64,000 nt of DNA from Simmondsia chinensis (GCA_018398585.1 JAGTTD010000009.1:14575193-14639192); one strand, 5' to 3'; positions 11,876 through 24,142 are shown, counted from the first letter of the stretch. The notes: a model not told the origin generated them from the sequence alone. Numbers and translations: made by a program.

Positions 11876-13424
11876 AAATACCCCCAAACTTAAATCTTGC
11901 TTGTCCCTGAGCAAGACTGAATATTTCAGCACCATATCTCAACTTTTTCAAGAATTTTTCTACTGTTTAAAGCAAGCGCACTCTAATTCTGAAATGAATG
12001 TCCAAAAATCGATGTTTAATTCTCTAAAGGCAAAATCATCTTTTCTAAAGAAAAACCTGTCAATCACCTAGGTAACTGAGATTCAGAAGTTAGGATAGCA
12101 AATTAAGTTTAGCCGTTCTTTCAAATCTCAAGACATTCAAACAGAATAGAGGAAAAAAAATTCATACCACTCATAACAAATCTTATCAAGTATGCCTGGA
12201 ACTAAAACATTTTTTTTTCTTTTTTTTTTCAATTTTTTAGAGGAACTTATTTGCTCAAGTCACTTTCGGCTCATGAGTTTATCTTCAGCGAGATTCAAGC
12301 TCCGACTCCTGGGCGATGACCCATAAGTAAGAGAAGCCACCACTGAGATGTCCCTAATATTACCGAGTGTGTATGGCTTCAGGGAGAATCAAGCTTCGAC
12401 TCCTGGGTGATGACCCATAAGTAAGAGAAGCCACCACTGAGATTCCTTTTCTATGACTCCCCTGAGTTTATCTACAGTGAGAATCAAGTTTCGACTCTTG
12501 GGTGATGACCCATAAGTAAGAGAAGCCACTACTGAGACGCCCTCAATATTGGGTAGCACATATCTTTATTTATGCGAGATAGTAGTGCTAGAGATACAAT
12601 TTTATCTACTCATTTTTTTTATATATATATTTCATATTTTTCTTTTAGATTCAGGCATAACTCTTCAAAGCTCATTATAAGATGATAATCCTTAATGCAA
12701 TCCATTCAAATTTGAATATCTTTTAATAAGAAAGAAAGGTAAAACAGCTATGCTAACTAGTGAACTCAAATACCATGGTTTTATCAAGATAATACCTTAG
12801 ATTAGATTTTGTTTCACTATTAAAGCACAAAAATGATCGATTCTTAGGTTATTCTAATTAAATTACAGTAAATAAGCTAAGAAAGAGTAGAAAAATAGCA
12901 TAAAAAGCATGATGATGAGTTTTCAAAATACAAGAAAATTTTTTTATATTGCTGTTATTGTATTATTATTATTCAAAATGCAGTAAAACTTAAAGTGTAG
13001 AAAAAGTTTTTTTTGTTGGTCGACCCTATTTACATCCCCATACAAAGGCTTCGAACTCTAGGAGGCACTTAAGCCGACTCTAAAACAGACATAATAGAAA
13101 ATTTTGAAAGCAATTTTGTTAAAAAATTGTTTTTCCCACCCTCAAACTTAAAAATTAAATTGTTTTTCATGTTAAAAGGAATATAAAGAACAAGTGGGAG
13201 AGAGGTACTTCCCTGGTTCGTGGATTGCTCTTTGATGATGTATGTGGATATCGTGCCACCCCCAAACTTCTTGTGAAATACCTAATTAAACAAAAATATA
13301 AAAAGAAACATAAGACAAAATGAAAATAATGAAAGGAAAATAAAACTAGATAGATAAAAATAAAAACACTTGGGTTGCCTCTCAAGAAGCGCTTTTGGTT
13401 ATAGTGCTCGACTCCCTGAGTGGA
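11876..13424 (-). other. Non-coding 3' region of the Athila element
   Basis: This stretch lies between the integrase stop and the polypurine tract. No env-like frame of useful length is visible on the minus strand. It contains three tandem units at 12275-12545 and AT-rich DNA with T and A runs. The polypurine tract is at about 11876-11895 on the minus strand. Confidence 0.6.
12275..12545 (-). repeat. Three tandem repeats of about 94 bp
   Basis: The motif TGATGACCCATAAGTAAG recurs at spacings of 95 and 94 bp (near 12313, 12408 and 12502), each time with a similar CGACTC(C/T)TGGG block before it and GAGAAGCCAC after it. The array lies in the 3' non-coding part of the Athila element, where tandem arrays are common in this family. 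Confidence 0.85.
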
Positions 13425-14816
13425 TCATTCGACGTTGTTGAGATGAATGGAAGTTTTTTGTGGCTCGAGATCTCCATCAATGTAGGGTTTCAGTCTTTGC
13501 CCATTGACTTTGAAAGTGCACTTTTTCTCATCCTGAATCTCAACTGTGCCATATGAAAAAACACGAGTCACAATAAAGGGTCCTGACCATCGAGAACGCA
13601 ACTTTCCTGGGAAAAGTCGTAAGCGGGAGTTAAACAGTAAAACTTTTTGCCCCACTACTAATTCTTTGCTCAAAATGTGCTTGTCATGCCATCTTTTGGG
13701 TCGGTCTTTGTAAATTCGAGCATTTTCATAAGCTTCATTTCTGAACTCGTCCATCTCATTTATCTGCAATAACCTTTTCTCTCCTGCAGCTTGTGAGTCA
13801 AAATTCATGGTTTTCATGGCCCAATATGCTTTATGTTCCAACTCTACTGGTAAATGGCATGCTTTTCCATAAACCATTCGATATGGAGACATTCCAATTG
13901 GTGTTTTAAATGTTGTTCTATATGCCCAAAGTGCGTTGCCCAACTTTTTTGACCAATCCTTTCTAGAGGCCCTAACTATTTTTTCCAGAATAGTTTTCAG
14001 TTCTCGATTTGAAACATCTACTTGTCCGCTCGTTTGAGGATGGTATGGAGCACCCACATAGTGTGTAACTCCGTACTTACTCAATAGGGCTTTTAATTGG
14101 CGGTTACGAAAATATTTTCCGCCGTCACTTATAATCGCTCTAGGAGTTCCAAATTGAGAAAAGATATTCTTTCTCACAAAGTTTACTACAACTCTAGCAT
14201 CATTGGTTGGAAAAGCAGCTGCTTCAACCCACTTTGACACATAGTCTACAACAACCAAAATAAATCTGTTAGAAAATGACAAAGGGAAAGCATCCATGAA
14301 ATCAATCCCCCAAACATCAAATATGTCAACAACTAAAATGTTGTTGAGGGGCATTTCATGTTTTTTAGAAATATTTCCTGTCCTTTGACATCTATCGCAT
14401 TTACTAACAAATTTAAAAGCATACTTAAAAAGTGTTGGCCAATAAAATCCAGATTGTAAAACCTTGGCTGCAGTTCTAGTTCCTCCATAATGACCTCCGG
14501 TTTCAAGGGAGTGACAGTGGCGCAGAATGTCCTCTATTTCCTTATCTGGTACACATCTTCTGATAATCTGGTCTGCACAACGCCTGTACGAGAAAGGTTC
14601 TTCCCAAAAATAGTACTATAAGTCAGCAAAGAACTTCTTCTTTTGTTGGTAAGTCATATCCTTAGGTAGTTCCTGTGCAACCGAATAGTTAACAATGTCA
14701 GCGTACCATGGACAATTAGGATTTTCGCTTACCATCATAAGACTTTCATCTGGGAATTTTTCGTTGATAGAGGGACTTTCGTCCTCTCGTTCAAGACGCG
14801 ACAGATGATCTGTCAC
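13425..14816 (-). pseudogene. Athila integrase
   Basis: The main open part (14354-13425, 309 codons) holds the catalytic core with its three acidic positions: [10 protein letters not shown], then IISDGGKYF, then the glutamate in [11 protein letters not shown]. The Athila-typical [16 protein letters not shown] and [17 protein letters not shown] follow. Upstream, at about 14620-14360, the zinc-binding H-H-C-C module is visible ([10 protein letters not shown], then CDRC) but lies in a stretch with a stop near 14620. The segment 14816-14616 (MTDHLSRLE) is the RNase H-integrase linker. It integrated element cDNA; it is now broken. The minus-strand frame ends at 13425 with no env-like frame after it. 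Confidence 0.9.
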
Positions 14817-14861
14817 AACATTTTATGTTCCCTTTTTATCCCGAATTTCTAAGTCAAATTC

Positions 14862-15170
14862 CTAAAGCAATAAAATCCATCTAATCAGTCTTGGTTTTGC
14901 ATCCTGTTTCGCAAAAAGATATTTCAGAGTAGCATGGTCAGTGTAAACAACTACCTTAGATTTAAGCACGTAGGAACGAAATTTGTCAAACGCAAAAACA
15001 ACAGCTAGTAGCTCCTTTTCAGTAGTAGCATAGTTAACTTGCGCTTCATTCAAAGTTCTACTAGCATAGTAAATGGCATGAAAATTTTGTTCCTTCTTTG
15101 TCCTAACACAGCCCCTACAGCATAGTGGCTAGCGTTGCACATAAGCTCGAAGTGTAAGGTCCAATCAGGT
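14862..15170 (-). pseudogene. Athila RNase H
   Basis: Minus-strand frames show [18 protein letters not shown] (first catalytic aspartate changed to asparagine), then after a frameshift near 15053 [18 protein letters not shown] sequence ([19 protein letters not shown]) and [11 protein letters not shown]. This is the RNase H domain that follows reverse transcriptase in Ty3/gypsy elements. The frameshift and the D-to-N change indicate loss of function. Confidence 0.85.
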
Positions 15171-16342
15171 GCTATGATTACAGGTGCTGACACTAATTTT
15201 CTCTTCAGGGTTTCAAAAGCATTCATGCAGTCACTATCAAAGTTAAAAGGGACATCTTTAATCAACAGATTGTAAAGAGGCTTAGCGATCTTCGAAAAGT
15301 CCTTAATAAACCTTCTGTAGAAACCAGCATGACCTAAGAAACTTCGAATGCCTTTAACATTAGTAGGGGGCGGTAATCGCTCAATCACTTCAGTTTTTGC
15401 TCTATCAACCTCAATTCCCCTTTTTGAAACCATATGTCCTGACATAATTCCTTCTTGTACCATAAAATGACATTTCTCCCAATTCAAAACAAGATTTGTG
15501 TCATTACACCTTTTCAAGACCATAGAAAGATTAGCTAAATAGTTATCAAATGAATCCCCAAAGACTGAAAAATCATCCATAAAACCTTCAATGAAAATTT
15601 TCCACCATATCACTAAAGATTGCCATCATACATCGTTGAAAAGTTGCAGGAGCATTACATAACCCAAAATGCATTCTCCTCTAGGCAAATGTATCATAAG
15701 GGCAAGTAAAAGTGGTCTTTTCTTGATCCTCAAGCGCTATGGCAATTTGATTGTACCCTGAATATCCGTCAAGAAAATAGTAATAAGAATGGCCTGCCAA
15801 TTTTTCCAACATTTGGTCAATGAATGTTAAGGGGAAATGGTCCTTTCGAGTGGCATCATTAAGCTTCCGATAATCTATGCAAACCCTCCATCCAGTGACA
15901 CTCCTAGTAGGGATGAGCTCATTGTTTTCATTTTCTATTACAGTTATTCCCCCTTTTTTCGGAACTACATTACTGGACTAACCCATGGGCTATCAAATAT
16001 AGGATAAATTATCCCGGCATCTAACAGTTTGACAACTTCTTTTCTCACTACTTCTTTCATGGCAGGGTTTAACCGACTTTGAGGTTGAATGGTAGGTTTG
16101 AAGCTATTTTCCATGAGAATTTTGTGCATGCAAATGGAATGGCTAATTCCCTTGATATCAGAAAGGGTCCAACCTATCGATGATTTATGTTCTCTTAAAA
16201 CTCTAAGTAACTTTTCCTGTTCTATGTTGCTCAATGAGGCATTAATAATAACAGGATAAGATTTAAAGTTACCAAGATAGGCATATTTGAGATGTGGTGG
16301 CAGTGGCTTGAGCTCAGGCTTTGGAGGTTCGTCTTCTTCCAT
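15171..16342 (-). pseudogene. Athila reverse transcriptase
   Basis: The N-terminal part (16342-15965) reads MEEDEPPKPELKPLPPHLKY and contains the usual lead-in KEVVKLLDAGIIYPI. After a stop at about 15963, translated sequence shows VCIDYRKLN, FLDGYSGYNQI and FGLCNAPATFQ, and after another break FMDDFSVFG, the F-x-DD form of the catalytic site (15613-15050 frame). GHAGFYRRFI and FSKIAKPL follow. All core reverse-transcriptase motifs are present in order but in three frames. It copied element RNA into DNA. Confidence 0.9.
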
Positions 16343-16348
16343 TCCTTG

Positions 16349-16996
16349 CTAAATTTCAATTGCTTCAATGTCTTCCACTTTGATTTCGCGGTGTAAGTCA
16401 AGAGGTTCGCAGCCTTCCAGGTGATGGGCACATTCCCTTATCAACTTGTCTTCCGTGTCTATGGTCCCAGATTTTGTTAGACACCCTTCAAGGGGCAACT
16501 TGGAAAATGTGTCCCTGAATGTCTCAGTGATCAACTCATCTATAATATCAACCTCAAAGCAAGAATCCATGTTAGAGGGAAATTGAATGGCATTAAAGAC
16601 GTTGAAGGTTACCTGTTCATCTTGTACCCTTAGGATTAGCTTTCCTTGTTGTACGTCAATCAGGGTCCTTCCTGTAGCAAGGAAGGGTCGGCCTAAAATA
16701 AGAGGTATCTCACGATCACCTTCCATGTCAAGTACTATGAAGTCAGCCGGGAAGATGAGTTTATCGACCTTCACAAGGACATCTTCAATCACACCTCTAG
16801 GATACTTGATTGATCTGTCCGCAAGTTGGAGAGATACGGTGGTCCGCTTCACTTCTCCCAATCCAAGCTTCCTGAAAACAGAGGGAGGCATTAAATTTAT
16901 ACTTGCACCTAAATCGCATAAAACTTTATCAAAACTAATGGAACCAATGGTGCAAGGTATTGTAAAACTCCCTGGGTCTTTTAGCTTGGGAGGCAA
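16349..16996 (-). pseudogene. Athila aspartic protease region
   Basis: An open frame of 215 codons begins MPPKLKDPGSFTIPCTIG and carries CDLGASINLMPPSVFRKLG, with DLGA as the active-site triad variant typical of Athila. ADRSIKYPRGVIEDVLVKVD and PLILGRPFLATG (the protease flap and the hydrophobic end motif) follow. It is the best-preserved domain in the element. The overlapping + frame at 16587-17210 is a shadow. Confidence 0.9.
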
Positions 16997-16999
16997 CTT

Positions 17000-18609
17000 C
17001 TTCTACAATATGGCACTGCATTCTTCAGTAAGTGCTACCGTTTCCAACTCTCCCAACTTCCTTTTGTTAGATAGAATTTCTTTCATGAATTTTGCATATT
17101 TGGGCATCTATTCTAACATGTTAGCAAAAGGGACATTGATGTGTAACTTTTTGAAAATTTCCAAAAATTTGGCAAATTGTTCATCCGCTTTTGTCTTTTT
17201 CAAGCGTTGAGGGAATGAGACTTTTGGTTTGTAGGGTTGAGGTTCAGCCCTTTTTGGCTCATTTTCGTTCTGGGTTTTTGCCCCTTCCCCAGTTCTATTT
17301 CCTGATTTGTTTCAATGGATAGGTCAATTATGGGTTGTTCAGCTGGCATGGGTTGGTCTTCCTGAGTTGGTTCTTTCAAAACTTTCCCACTTCGTAATTC
17401 TATTGCTTTTACTTGCTCTCGTGGGTTAGTGATGGTGTTACTAGGTAAGGAACCTTGAGATCTTTCAGAAAGGTGATTTGAAATTTGCCCAATTTGGATC
17501 TCAATGTTTCTAATCGTCGCTTCTTGATTTCGAAGAGTTTTCTCAGTGTTTTGCATGAAACTTCTAGTATCATGCATAAACTTATTGAGCAATTCCTCGA
17601 GATCAGTCTTTCTTTCAAGGGGCTGAAAAAGTTGTTTTTGATTCCCTTGGTTATTCCATGAAAAATTTGGATGTTTTCTCCACCCAGGATTATACGTGTT
17701 GGAATAGGGATTATTTTTTTGAAAATTTGAAATAAAATTGGCGTGCTCATGGGTTGATGAGGCGAAAGGATTTCCTGTTTGGCACTCTACGCTGGAATGA
17801 TTCCCTGCACAAAATTCACACGTTAGTACAGGAGAATTTATAGCATTTACGTTCATGTTACTTACCTGTTTCTTGAGCATTACAATCTCAGCATTTAACT
17901 TTGTTATTGTATTAAGCTCGTACATCCCCATATGTGTTTTCTACTCAGTTGCTCTTTCATAATTATTGCTAGCCATTACTTCTAGCAAATCATATGCATC
18001 TTCTGGAGTTTTGAGGTTTAGCGATCATCCAGCCGCCGCGTCTGCCATTGTTTTGTTATTAGGTGCCAACCCGTTATAAAATGTTTGGACTTGCATCCAA
18101 GTAGGCAAACCGTGATGTGGGCACCTACGCAAAAGCTCTTTAAAACACTCCCATGCTTCATACAATGATTCAGAGTCATATTGCACAAATGAGGTGATGT
18201 CACTCCTCATTTTAGCAGATTTGGCTGGTGGAAAGTATTTTGCAAGAAATCTTTGAGCCAAATCATCCCAGGTAGTGATAGTTCCAGGAGGTAATGACAT
18301 CAACCAAGATTTGGCTTTGTCTCACAGTGAAAACGGAAACAACCTTAAGCGCATAGCGTCATCACTGACACCATTATGCTTAAAGGTATCACAGATCTCT
18401 AAGAAGTTAGAGATAGGTAGGTTTGGGTCTTCACTGGGTAGAACACCAAATTGAACTGTTTGTTGAATCATTTGTTTAATAGCAGGTTTTATTTAAAAAT
18501 TGTTGGCCTATATAGGTGGACGTCGGATACTGGAGGTGCATCCCCCAACAGTAGGTACAACAAAATCTTTCAAAGTCCTTTCGTCTTCATTTCCAGTATT
18601 AGTAGCCAT
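17000..18609 (-). pseudogene. Athila gag
   Basis: The likely start is the ATG at 18609 (MATNTGNEDERTL). Stops near 18500 and 18320 break the N-terminus. The frame at 18303-18025 carries the Athila Gag core: LPPGTITTWDDLAQRFLAKY, FPPAKSAKMRSDI and LRRCPHHGLP. The frame at 17931-17200 carries a zinc-knuckle-like CEFCAGNHSSVEC and a long basic, Gln/Asn-rich tail (IRNIEIQIGQISNHLSERSQ). A frameshift near 17205 leads into a linker (about 17200-17000) that joins the protease. Confidence 0.85.
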
Positions 18610-19199
18610 GCTTTCAGCTCTTTTTTCTTCCTGATTAATCGAAGTGTTTTTTCGATTTCAGGGTCAAAATGGGTTATTTCTTTTTCAACTGAATGTTGAA
18701 TACAAAGTAAAAATAAACAACTACAAAGTTAAAGGAAAAGGATAACAACAAAGTAAAAAAAAATATGACACAAAATTTAACGGAGCTAAATTCTAAGGAA
18801 AAAATAGGTATTACTACAAAGTTAAAATAAAATTTACGAAAACGCAAATTTTATGAAAAGAGAGGGTTAGCAACCCTAATGTTTGAAAAAGAGAAAAAAA
18901 AAAATCTAATCTAACTTTTGAAATTCTAACAAAGTAAACTTAAATCAAAATAAAGATGAACTTAAAGATAGAATTACAAGAAAAATAATAAAATAACAAA
19001 AAACAAAAAAAATTTCCTTTTTTTTTATATACAAATTTTTATTTAGATTATTATTATTATTATTTTTCTAAGAATTACCTTTACAAATAAAATGAATGAA
19101 TGAAAAGAGATTTATATTTTAACAAAATTTACAAGTTATTAACAATTTCAAATTAGTATAAAAACCTGTTCGTATTGACATCACTTAAATATAGACAAT
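18610..19199 (-). other. Untranslated leader of the Athila element
   Basis: This AT-rich stretch lies between the primer site and gag. It has no frames longer than chance. It includes A-rich runs (around 18890 and 19010) and a short TTA repeat near 19050. Confidence 0.6.
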
Positions 19200-19219
19200 C
19201 CCCGGCAATGGCGGCAAAA
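19200..19219 (-). promoter_or_regulatory. Primer binding site of the Athila element
   Basis: Read on the minus strand, the sequence TTTTGCCGCCATTGCCGGGG follows the LTR end within three bases. It resembles the TGGCGCCGTTGCCGGGGA primer site that is common in Athila and Tat elements. The priming tRNA is not assigned. Confidence 0.65.
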
Positions 19220-19222
19220 ACT

Positions 19223-21011
19223 TGATGCGATTTTTTTACTAGCAAGTGCACTAGTCGCTTCAAGTAATATAGAGTGAGTAGAGTATCGTCCCATGAGGAT
19301 TGCTAAGTGATTACCAAAATTAGTAGTTTCAATACTATTTGAAAAATCAAAAAATTTGGGATTTTGATATGAAAAAAAGTAAAATAAAATAAAATAAAAA
19401 TAAAAGTTAAAACTAAACTCGAATGAGCCGATTTAAGTTTTTTTTTATCAGTTAATAAAGTCTAAGGCATCCGATTTCACCTTAGTTGCATCAATACGCA
19501 TTTTCTATTCTCGATATTCAAGTTGTTATTATGTGTTGATGAATGAAAATCCTAATTTACTAAACATTCTCTCTCGAGCAACATTTAGCGTACTCTTTAA
19601 CATATTAACCCATCACTTTCGTGCATGAATTTAAATAAGAAAAGAGTTATAAAAGTTCTATGATTTTCTTTTAAAAAACCACACAAATCGCGTTAATCTC
19701 TTTTGAGCATTCGCCCAATTTGTGGTACTTATCACTTGAGCACTCATCATAAATCTCCTCTCGGTCTCATTATGAATCATTATGGGCCTTAAATGGTGAT
19801 CAAGCATTTAAAACTCATTAAAAACAATGATAAACACTTCAACAATACAATAACAAGAACATTGAATAACTTGAATTAGAAATGAGCGTATTTTACAACT
19901 TAGGCTATATCGTAGCCTTAGATTAACAAAATTAGTTCATGTTAAACTTAATATTAAACATTAAAAACATCAAAATACATGAAATAATGAAGAAATATGA
20001 TAAAACTAACAAAAGCAACAAAAATTACCCAAAGTAACAGGTTGCACCCTACACAGACCCGACTTCTTCTACCCCCTTTCTCACTCGATTTTTTTTTGTG
20101 ATTTTTGATCTAAAAACTTGATTCTTAAACTCCTTGCAACCTCCCCTATTTACAAAAGTAGGATTGGGATAAACAAATTTGGAAAAAATCTCAAAAATCA
20201 GCTCCCATTGGTGCATCCTGAGGCAACTCTGCGAATCTGGTTTTTTATTGTTTTTCTTGATTGTTTCTACACTCCACCGCCCAAATTATGCTCCAAAACA
20301 TCATATTGATGTTTTTTTGATGTTTTTACAATGAATTTGGTTAAAAATAATCGAGTTTTAATTGCCAAAATGCAAGTTGTTCATGAAAAGCTGAAATCTG
20401 TCACCATTTTCTGCAATTTGATTTTCAGCTCGATTTTCTTCATTTTTTTATGAAATCCTCCACCACAATGCTGCAATAACATGTTCAAAATATGTTAAAT
20501 AACTTATTTAAGCTTTGTTTTAGTGAATTTAGTTGAAAAAAATCAAAAAAATTGAACTTCAAATATGCTTGCTGCAACAGGTTGCAAGTTGCTGCAACTT
20601 GTAATTTTTTTTATATTTTTCGACTTTTTTTTAGTTTTTTTATGTAAAAGAATGCTTAAAGTAATGTTTAATTGTATTATACAATAAATAAAAGATGAGT
20701 AATGAGGACAAAAGCTTGAAATTTAGCTAAAAATTGATTCAAAACTTGTGAAATAGGGTGTAAGTTAGGTGTTCTTGGTAATTTTGTACAATTTTTGTTA
20801 TTATTTTGCAATTTTTTTATTTATCATGCTTTTACTTGTTGATATTACTGATAAAACTAGCAAGATTTAGTACAAAATTGGTTTTTTACAATAAAGTAGC
20901 AAAATAGTCAAAACCGAGCAAAAATAAGCAAAAGTGATAAAAATTAGATGTAAAATGGTTAAAAATGTTTTAAAACGATATAAATAAATATACACAAATT
21001 TAAGGTTATCA
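19223..21011 (-). repeat. 5' LTR of the Athila element
   Basis: This 1789-bp LTR runs from TGATGCGATTTTT to AAGGTTATCA on the + strand. It aligns along its whole length with 9730-11875 once the retroposon there is removed. The small frames in it at 20118-20309 and in the partner LTR at 10984-11175 are the same chance frame. Confidence 0.9.
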
Positions 21012-21016
21012 TATAT

Positions 21017-22998
21017 CCCGTGCCATGGAGGAAAGCACGGGATACTGGGTTTGATGTGTACACCGCCATTTTAAAATATCAAATTGCGGATTCGCTGGTG
21101 TCGGGAAGGACTGGATTAGCGGCGTCCGCATATAGTAATCTAACTCGTCACATGACATGGAAGTTTGTGTGCTCATGAATTGGCCCAACAGCTTCCACAC
21201 AATTGACGTGTGTGCACTACATCCACTAGATGTGAAAGATCCAACTGTAGTAACAATAACATTTGGATTATCAGATGATAATCTTTGAGAATAATGGGAA
21301 AATAAAGTCTTTAAGTTTGAATCGACTTGCGCAATGAATTTTTTGGTATTGAAATCATATTTTAATTATTCGTAAAAATATTTGGCAAACAAGTTCAAAC
21401 CCGTGAGTTTACAACACAGATCCAAAATAGTGGCAAAACAGTATGTAAGGGGTAGTTCAAAATAATATTTATAAAACTTGGTTTTTATTGCCTTAATCAA
21501 TTCAGTCAACACGGGTTCGATTCATTTTCCAACATCCAAGATACAATATACATCAATCTAGATATTGCTTGTGGTATGGTCAGATAATAGCAACCGGAAA
21601 AAAAAGTTGGTAGCATCTTTAAAAATGGTAAAAAATTTACAAATTTCATTAATTGTGTCCCAGTGTACATTGTTCGGATTATAATCACTTAAATCTAAAC
21701 GAGTATCCTGTACAAGTTCCACTAGGACATCCTTATATGGTAGTAAGTGCTCCAACATTTCTACGGTTGAAGACCACCTAGTTGGTGAGTCTAATTTAAA
21801 TTGTTTATACTCTAACCCATGCGTCCTGTAGAGAAGTTTAAATATTCTCTTTATGGTTCCAGATGATTTTATTACTACTGTTACATCTCTTAAGGTGGAA
21901 AGAGAAGCGTTTATTAGATCTAAATCATCCATCACCATTAAATGCAGTATATGACAGATGCAGCATAAATAAAAACACTGCCCACCTTACACGGGTTTCA
22001 TATGCCTATTTAGTTGTTTAATGCATGCGTTACTACTAGTAGCGTTGTCGAACGTAATACTAAAAATACAATGCTCTATCCCCCACCCGCTGACTGCCCC
22101 CATAATTGCACCCGTGATTATGTCGACAGTGTGGGGATAATCTAAATATGCAAAATGGATTATCCGTTTTTTGAATGGTGAAGGAGGAATCGATCCAGTG
22201 TGCCATTATGCACAAGTAAGGCACACCGGGTTTTGACTTTCAAGTGTCGGATGTCAACAAGAATATGTTCGTGTTCACCCTAAAAATTTCGAAAACCTTA
22301 GTTTTCATCTTATTGTAAGCTTTAAATGCGTCTTGCTTTAAAGTGTTCCGAGGAACCCTTATGATAGCGGGGTTCACCCCTGTTTGGAGATACTCTAGGA
22401 AACTAGGGTCTTCGTTGGTGCTAAAAGGCTTTTCAGCCTTAATTACATATTTAGCTAGTGCATGTCTATTAGTTTCTTGGGAGAACCTAAAGTTAGCAAG
22501 CGCACTAGTCGCTTGCTGTACTAAATGTTGTTGGGCTTTATCTGGGTCTTGTTCGGGGTGGCACCTAATTATATGTCTAGTTAATGTGCCTGTCCCACTG
22601 CTCGGTGGATGACTAAAGGGCTTGGGTGGGTCAAATAATGTACAAATTGCTTTATTATTGTTCCTATCTAAGTTGAAGTGCTTCAATACCCTACTAGTAT
22701 TACGCCTACTAGTACGAGTTCTTGCGGGCTGGGATTCGGTGGTGGGTGTGGGTTCCTCTTCAGTCTGTGAGTCTCCACCACTACCACCCAACTCAGAAAA
22801 ATCCTGGTTGTTGCAATATTGTTGTTGTTGGAGGTCCCAATTTATGGTATCAGTGTATGGAAGTGATGAGCCTGGTTTTAAAAATGCTCGCTCATCAGTA
22901 TCAAGTTCGACAACTCTACCCCTCTTAGGTACTTTAGGCAGTTGAGAAGAGCTAGAACTAGAATGACCGGCTCCAGACGAAGATGTGTTGTGTGCCAT
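21017..22998 (-). pseudogene. hAT transposase (BED-finger type), N-terminal and central part
   Basis: Translation starts at the ATG at 22998 (MAHNTSSSGAGHSSSS). Residues about 100-160 form a BED zinc-finger-like region ending in TLTRHIIRCHPEQD; the second cysteine of the finger appears lost (AICTLF). After a frameshift near 22240 comes HFAYLDYPHT and SITFDNATSSNACI, the catalytic hAT region with the D-N-A-T motif. LDSPTRWSSTVEMLEHLLPY (frame 21938-21558) is the RW-x-S block. LFAKYFYE and the C-terminal IQSFPTPANPQFDILKW and MARDI follow. The protein continues in frame at 9729 on the other side of the Athila element. Several stops make it inactive. It resembles RICESLEEPER-type hAT proteins. 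Confidence 0.9.
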
Positions 22999-23430
22999 GG
23001 TAGTAAAAATGATTAGTATTTAAAAAATGCAACTACTAATGCAAATTAAGTGGACAAAAATGAGAAATAAATAAAATTTTGATACTAAAATTACGAAGTG
23101 AGCAATGAAATTTAAACTTGACCGAGATTCTACGAGCTAGACGTGCACAATTCTTGTAAGTAGAAGGACGTAGATGAATGTAGATAGAGAAGAAAGAATT
23201 GGATGAAGATTTGTTGTGAGAAAATGGAATGGGAGGATGGGTATTTATAGATAATTTTTTTTTTTTAATTAAAAAGCAAGGGGGAAGCCGTTGGGCCTTC
23301 GTTGGCCCGGGCTTAGGCCTTGGGACCCGTGGCCTTGCCTGGTTTATGACAAGCGGGCCAGGTTGTTCCAGGCCCAAGCGAGCTGGGTAGGGCTAGGTTC
23401 TAGGCTGAACCGTCCCACTGGCCACCTCTA
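22999..23430 (-). mobile_element. 5' end of the hAT element with its terminal inverted repeat
   Basis: Read on the minus strand the element begins TAGAGGTGGCCAGTGGGACG, a typical hAT terminus, at 23430. A GC-rich subterminal region with repeated GGCCC-type words follows (23280-23400). The next 8 bp outside (GCTGTGCC, 23431-23438) would be one target-duplication copy; the other would lie left of the window. The frame at 23036-23377 is chance. Confidence 0.75.
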
Positions 23431-24142
23431 GCTGTGCCACACTTCACAAAGCTTCCTTCTACTCGTTGAGTTTGGGTGGCCAGGATGGTGCCACATGTTC
23501 TCATCCCCGCGGTGGATATTGTGTTTGTTTGGGGTCCTTTTTGATTGTTGATTTGATGCTTTTTAATGGTCAAGATGAGTTGCACATGGATTGCCTTCTT
23601 GGGTATAAATAACCCATTTTTTACGGTGCACATAAAAAATCCTTCACTTTCTTTCCCTTTATTTCACCCGGTTTCTCTCCCAAGACCCTTCTAGGGTTTC
23701 TCCAAGTTTCAACAACGGAAATTCCAGTTCTGAGTGCGATGTAATCCATGAGAGGTGATCAAGATTACCTTGATGGTAACCATGTTGATTATGATGCCTA
23801 GCTGAAGGAAGGTATAACATTTTTACTCTCTTTCTTTGCTTTAGGTTTTCAGCTGTAGAAGCTATAATAGAAAGGTGTATGTAATCAATAGCTTAGGTTG
23901 GGAAATGATTTGTAATTTGTAAATCCATTTTGTTCTATAATAATAATATAAGTAGGCTTCTCTAGTGGTAGAGGGATTGTAGATGTAGTCCATTTTAGGA
24001 CTGAACCATGTAAATCCTGTGTTGACTCTTTCGTTTTTCTTTGATTTGTTTCATCTATCGTTGCTTGTAACTTGATATCAAACTTGAGCCTAAATTAGTA
24101 GTTTTAAAGAATGCTTTTCACAATCCTGTAAAAACCCTAACA
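23431..24142 (+). repeat. 5' LTR of copia-3 (part right of the hAT insertion)
   Basis: It ends in AAAACCCTAACA directly before a perfect primer site. Its first 80 bp match 45776-45852 beyond the TRIM in the 3' LTR. The 3' LTR has about 280 bp upstream of that point (44449-44729) that are missing here, so the hAT element sits inside this LTR. A TATA box (TATAAATAA, about 23604) is present. Confidence 0.75.
23604..23612 (+). promoter_or_regulatory. TATA box of copia-3 5' LTR
   Basis: TATAAATAA lies about 540 bp before the LTR end, in a stretch beginning GGGTATAAATAACCC. It is the likely LTR promoter; no transcript start can be fixed from sequence. Confidence 0.5.

Larger units (their letters stand above)
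9730..21011 (-). mobile_element. Athila-type Ty3/gypsy retrotransposon inside the hAT transposase
   Basis: This 11.3-kb element in reverse orientation has LTRs at 9730-11875 and 19223-21011 and perfect TATAT target duplications (9725-9729 and 21012-21016). In minus-strand order it has a 5' LTR, a primer site resembling TTGCCGCCATTGCCGGGG, gag, protease, reverse transcriptase, RNase H, integrase, a long non-coding 3' region and a polypurine tract (TTTAAGTTTGGGGGTATTT). The protease region (CDLGASINLMP) and the integrase are typical of Athila. There is no env-like frame in the 1.5 kb after the integrase. All domains carry stops or frameshifts. Confidence 0.92.

Noticed and set aside
11876..13424. 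An env-like gene of the Athila element
   Set aside because: Only a 72-codon minus-strand frame is present at 13167-13385, with a hydrophobic stretch but no continuing frame and no similarity I recognise.
16587..17210. A 207-codon + strand gene
   Set aside because: It is antisense to the well-recognised Athila protease on the minus strand and has no domain of its own.
22343..22945. + strand genes opposite the hAT transposase
   Set aside because: They are shadows of the BED-finger transposase frame on the other strand.
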